Below are positions 13,180-14,147 of a DNA stretch of 14,147 bases, piece after piece. This stretch comes from an uncultured Porticoccus sp. (lineage in GTDB: Bacteria > Pseudomonadota > Gammaproteobacteria > Pseudomonadales > Porticoccaceae). The notes below the pieces were generated by a model. The model was not told where the DNA came from, ran no database searches, and saw only the letters and a list, made by a program, of their open reading frames with translations. Position numbers and translations under genes: made by a program. The DNA lies in the NCBI GenBank assembly GCA_950063125.1, contig CATLZI010000025.1, positions 1-14,147 of the forward strand, read 5' to 3'. Every line of letters begins with the position of its first letter. Position 1 is the stretch's first letter.

Positions 13180-14147
13180 ATGACGACTGAACAAAGCCCA
13201 GACTTGAAAGCGACACCGCTTAAAACCCTGCACCAGGAATTGGGTGCCCGGATGGTACCCTTTGCCGGTTATGACATGCCGGTCCAGTACCCGGCGGGCA
13301 TTATGGCTGAACATCTCCATACCCGCGCCCAGGCCGGCCTTTTTGATGTCTCCCATATGGGGCAGGTGGTGATCAGCGGCGCCGGCGTGGCCGCTGCACT
13401 GGAAAAGCTGGTGCCTGTAGACCTGGAGCAACTGGCTATCAACCGGCAAACCTATGCGCTATTTACCAATGCGCAGGGCGGTATCCTGGATGATTTGATG
13501 ATCGCCCGCTGGGCGGAGGACCGCTTCTTTTTGGTGGTGAATGCCGCCTGTAAGGAACAGGATCTCGCCTATCTGGAAGGCGCCCTGTCCGGTTTTGAGA
13601 TTGAATATCTGGAAGACCGTGCACTATTGGCCCTGCAGGGACCGGCTGCCGTCGATGTGATGGCAAAGCTGGCCCCGGAACTGTGTGAGTTGGTCTTTAT
13701 GAGTGGTTGCCGGGCTACTCTCGCCGGGGCCGATTGCTTTGTTACCCGCTCCGGTTATACCGGAGAGGACGGCTTCGAAATTTCTGTCCCTGCAGATGCT
13801 GCGGATGCACTGGCCAGAATGCTGCTGTCGTTTGATCAGGTCCAGCCAGTCGGACTGGGTGCTCGCGACTCGCTGCGGCTGGAGGCCGGACTGTGCCTCT
13901 ACGGTCACGATCTGGACACCACTACCACCCCGGTTCAAGCAGGACTGCTGTGGAGTATCAGCAAGTCCCGTCGCCCGGACGGTCAAAAGGCGGGCGGTTT
14001 CCCCGGTGCCGAGGTGATTTTTAACGAAATGCAGCAGGGTGCGGCCCGTCGCCGGGTTGGCTTGCAGATTGAGGGTCGTGCGCCGGTGAGAGAAGGAGCT
14101 GTGCTGGTTGATGAAGCGGGTCAGCAGGTCGGGGTGGTCACCAGCGG
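13180..14147 (+). CDS. gcvT: Glycine cleavage system aminomethyltransferase (T protein), 5' part
   Basis: The first 322 residues of the glycine cleavage T protein; the frame runs open off the window end, where about 40-50 residues are expected to be missing. GcvT takes the aminomethyl group from lipoylated H protein, passes the methylene to tetrahydrofolate and releases ammonia. Family segments are MVPFAGYDMPVQYPAGIMAEHLHTR, GLFDVSHMGQ, GGILDDLMI (the Asp of the folate-site ILDD motif), RSGYTGEDGFEISVP, and GLGARDSLRLEAGLCLYGHDL. The start is the ATG at 13180 with GGTGGA 4-5 bases upstream. An ATG at 13143 is in the same general area but its frame stops at once. gcvH and gcvP usually follow and may lie beyond the window. 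Confidence 0.96.
   Translation, partial: MTTEQSPDLKATPLKTLHQELGARMVPFAGYDMPVQYPAGIMAEHLHTRAQAGLFDVSHMGQVVISGAGVAAALEKLVPVDLEQLAINRQTYALFTNAQGGILDDLMIARWAEDRFFLVVNAACKEQDLAYLEGALSGFEIEYLEDRALLALQGPAAVDVMAKLAPELCELVFMSGCRATLAGADCFVTRSGYTGEDGFEISVPADAADALARMLLSFDQVQPVGLGARDSLRLEAGLCLYGHDLDTTTTPVQAGLLWSISKSRRPDGQKAGGFPGAEVIFNEMQQGAARRRVGLQIEGRAPVREGAVLVDEAGQQVGVVTS

Noticed and set aside
1..14147. Mobile elements, CRISPR arrays, tRNA or rRNA genes, defence systems
   Set aside because: No transposase, integrase, terminal inverted repeats, regularly spaced repeats or RNA-gene signatures were seen. Gene content is housekeeping and metabolic throughout.

Overview
The window looks like an ordinary chromosomal segment of a moderately GC-rich gammaproteobacterium. 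Supporting this are YaeQ, a DUF2288 protein, SlyD, RimO, a Pseudomonas-like 3-hydroxybutyrate dehydrogenase, and a class II ribonucleotide reductase split into two genes (nrdJa/nrdJb), an arrangement known from Pseudomonas aeruginosa. A marine Cellvibrionales/Pseudomonadales-type bacterium is a reasonable guess, but genus cannot be fixed from the sequence alone. I see no tRNA, rRNA, insertion sequence, phage gene or CRISPR array.

Layout. Positions 1-903 (+) hold the end of an HI0933/YhiN-type flavoprotein and a DUF2288 protein. They converge on a minus-strand yaeQ, which is preceded on its own strand by an unrecognised small protein with a glycine-rich tail (1574-1996). Positions 2085-6190 form a ketone-body/3-hydroxybutyrate region. 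A LysR regulator is divergent from scoA-scoB (3-oxoacid CoA-transferase). A periplasmic YceI-like protein follows, then bdhA (3-hydroxybutyrate dehydrogenase). Intrinsic terminators after scoB and after yceI show these are separate transcripts. BdhA would oxidise 3-hydroxybutyrate to acetoacetate and ScoAB would activate acetoacetate with CoA from succinyl-CoA, so the locus plausibly serves 3-hydroxybutyrate or PHB-derived carbon use. A perfect 18-bp palindrome in the lysR-scoA gap is the best operator candidate.

Positions 6304-8238 hold rimO (+) and slyD (-), converging on a shared terminator. A 471-bp gene-poor gap follows (8239-8709). It carries a good slyD promoter, several hairpins, and two NrdR-box-like sites 31 bp apart just upstream of nrdJa. 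nrdJa-nrdJb (8710-11582) encode the B12-dependent ribonucleotide reductase and end at a strong terminator.

Positions 11663-13069 (-) hold a second LysR regulator followed 39 bp later by a shikimate-kinase-like gene whose substrate motif is altered. Divergent from this LysR is gcvT of the glycine cleavage system, cut off by the window end. I found no convincing undescribed multi-gene system. The items most worth a second look are the palindromic operator, the NrdR box pair with the structured gap upstream of it, the atypical shikimate kinase paralogue, and the glycine-tailed hypothetical protein.
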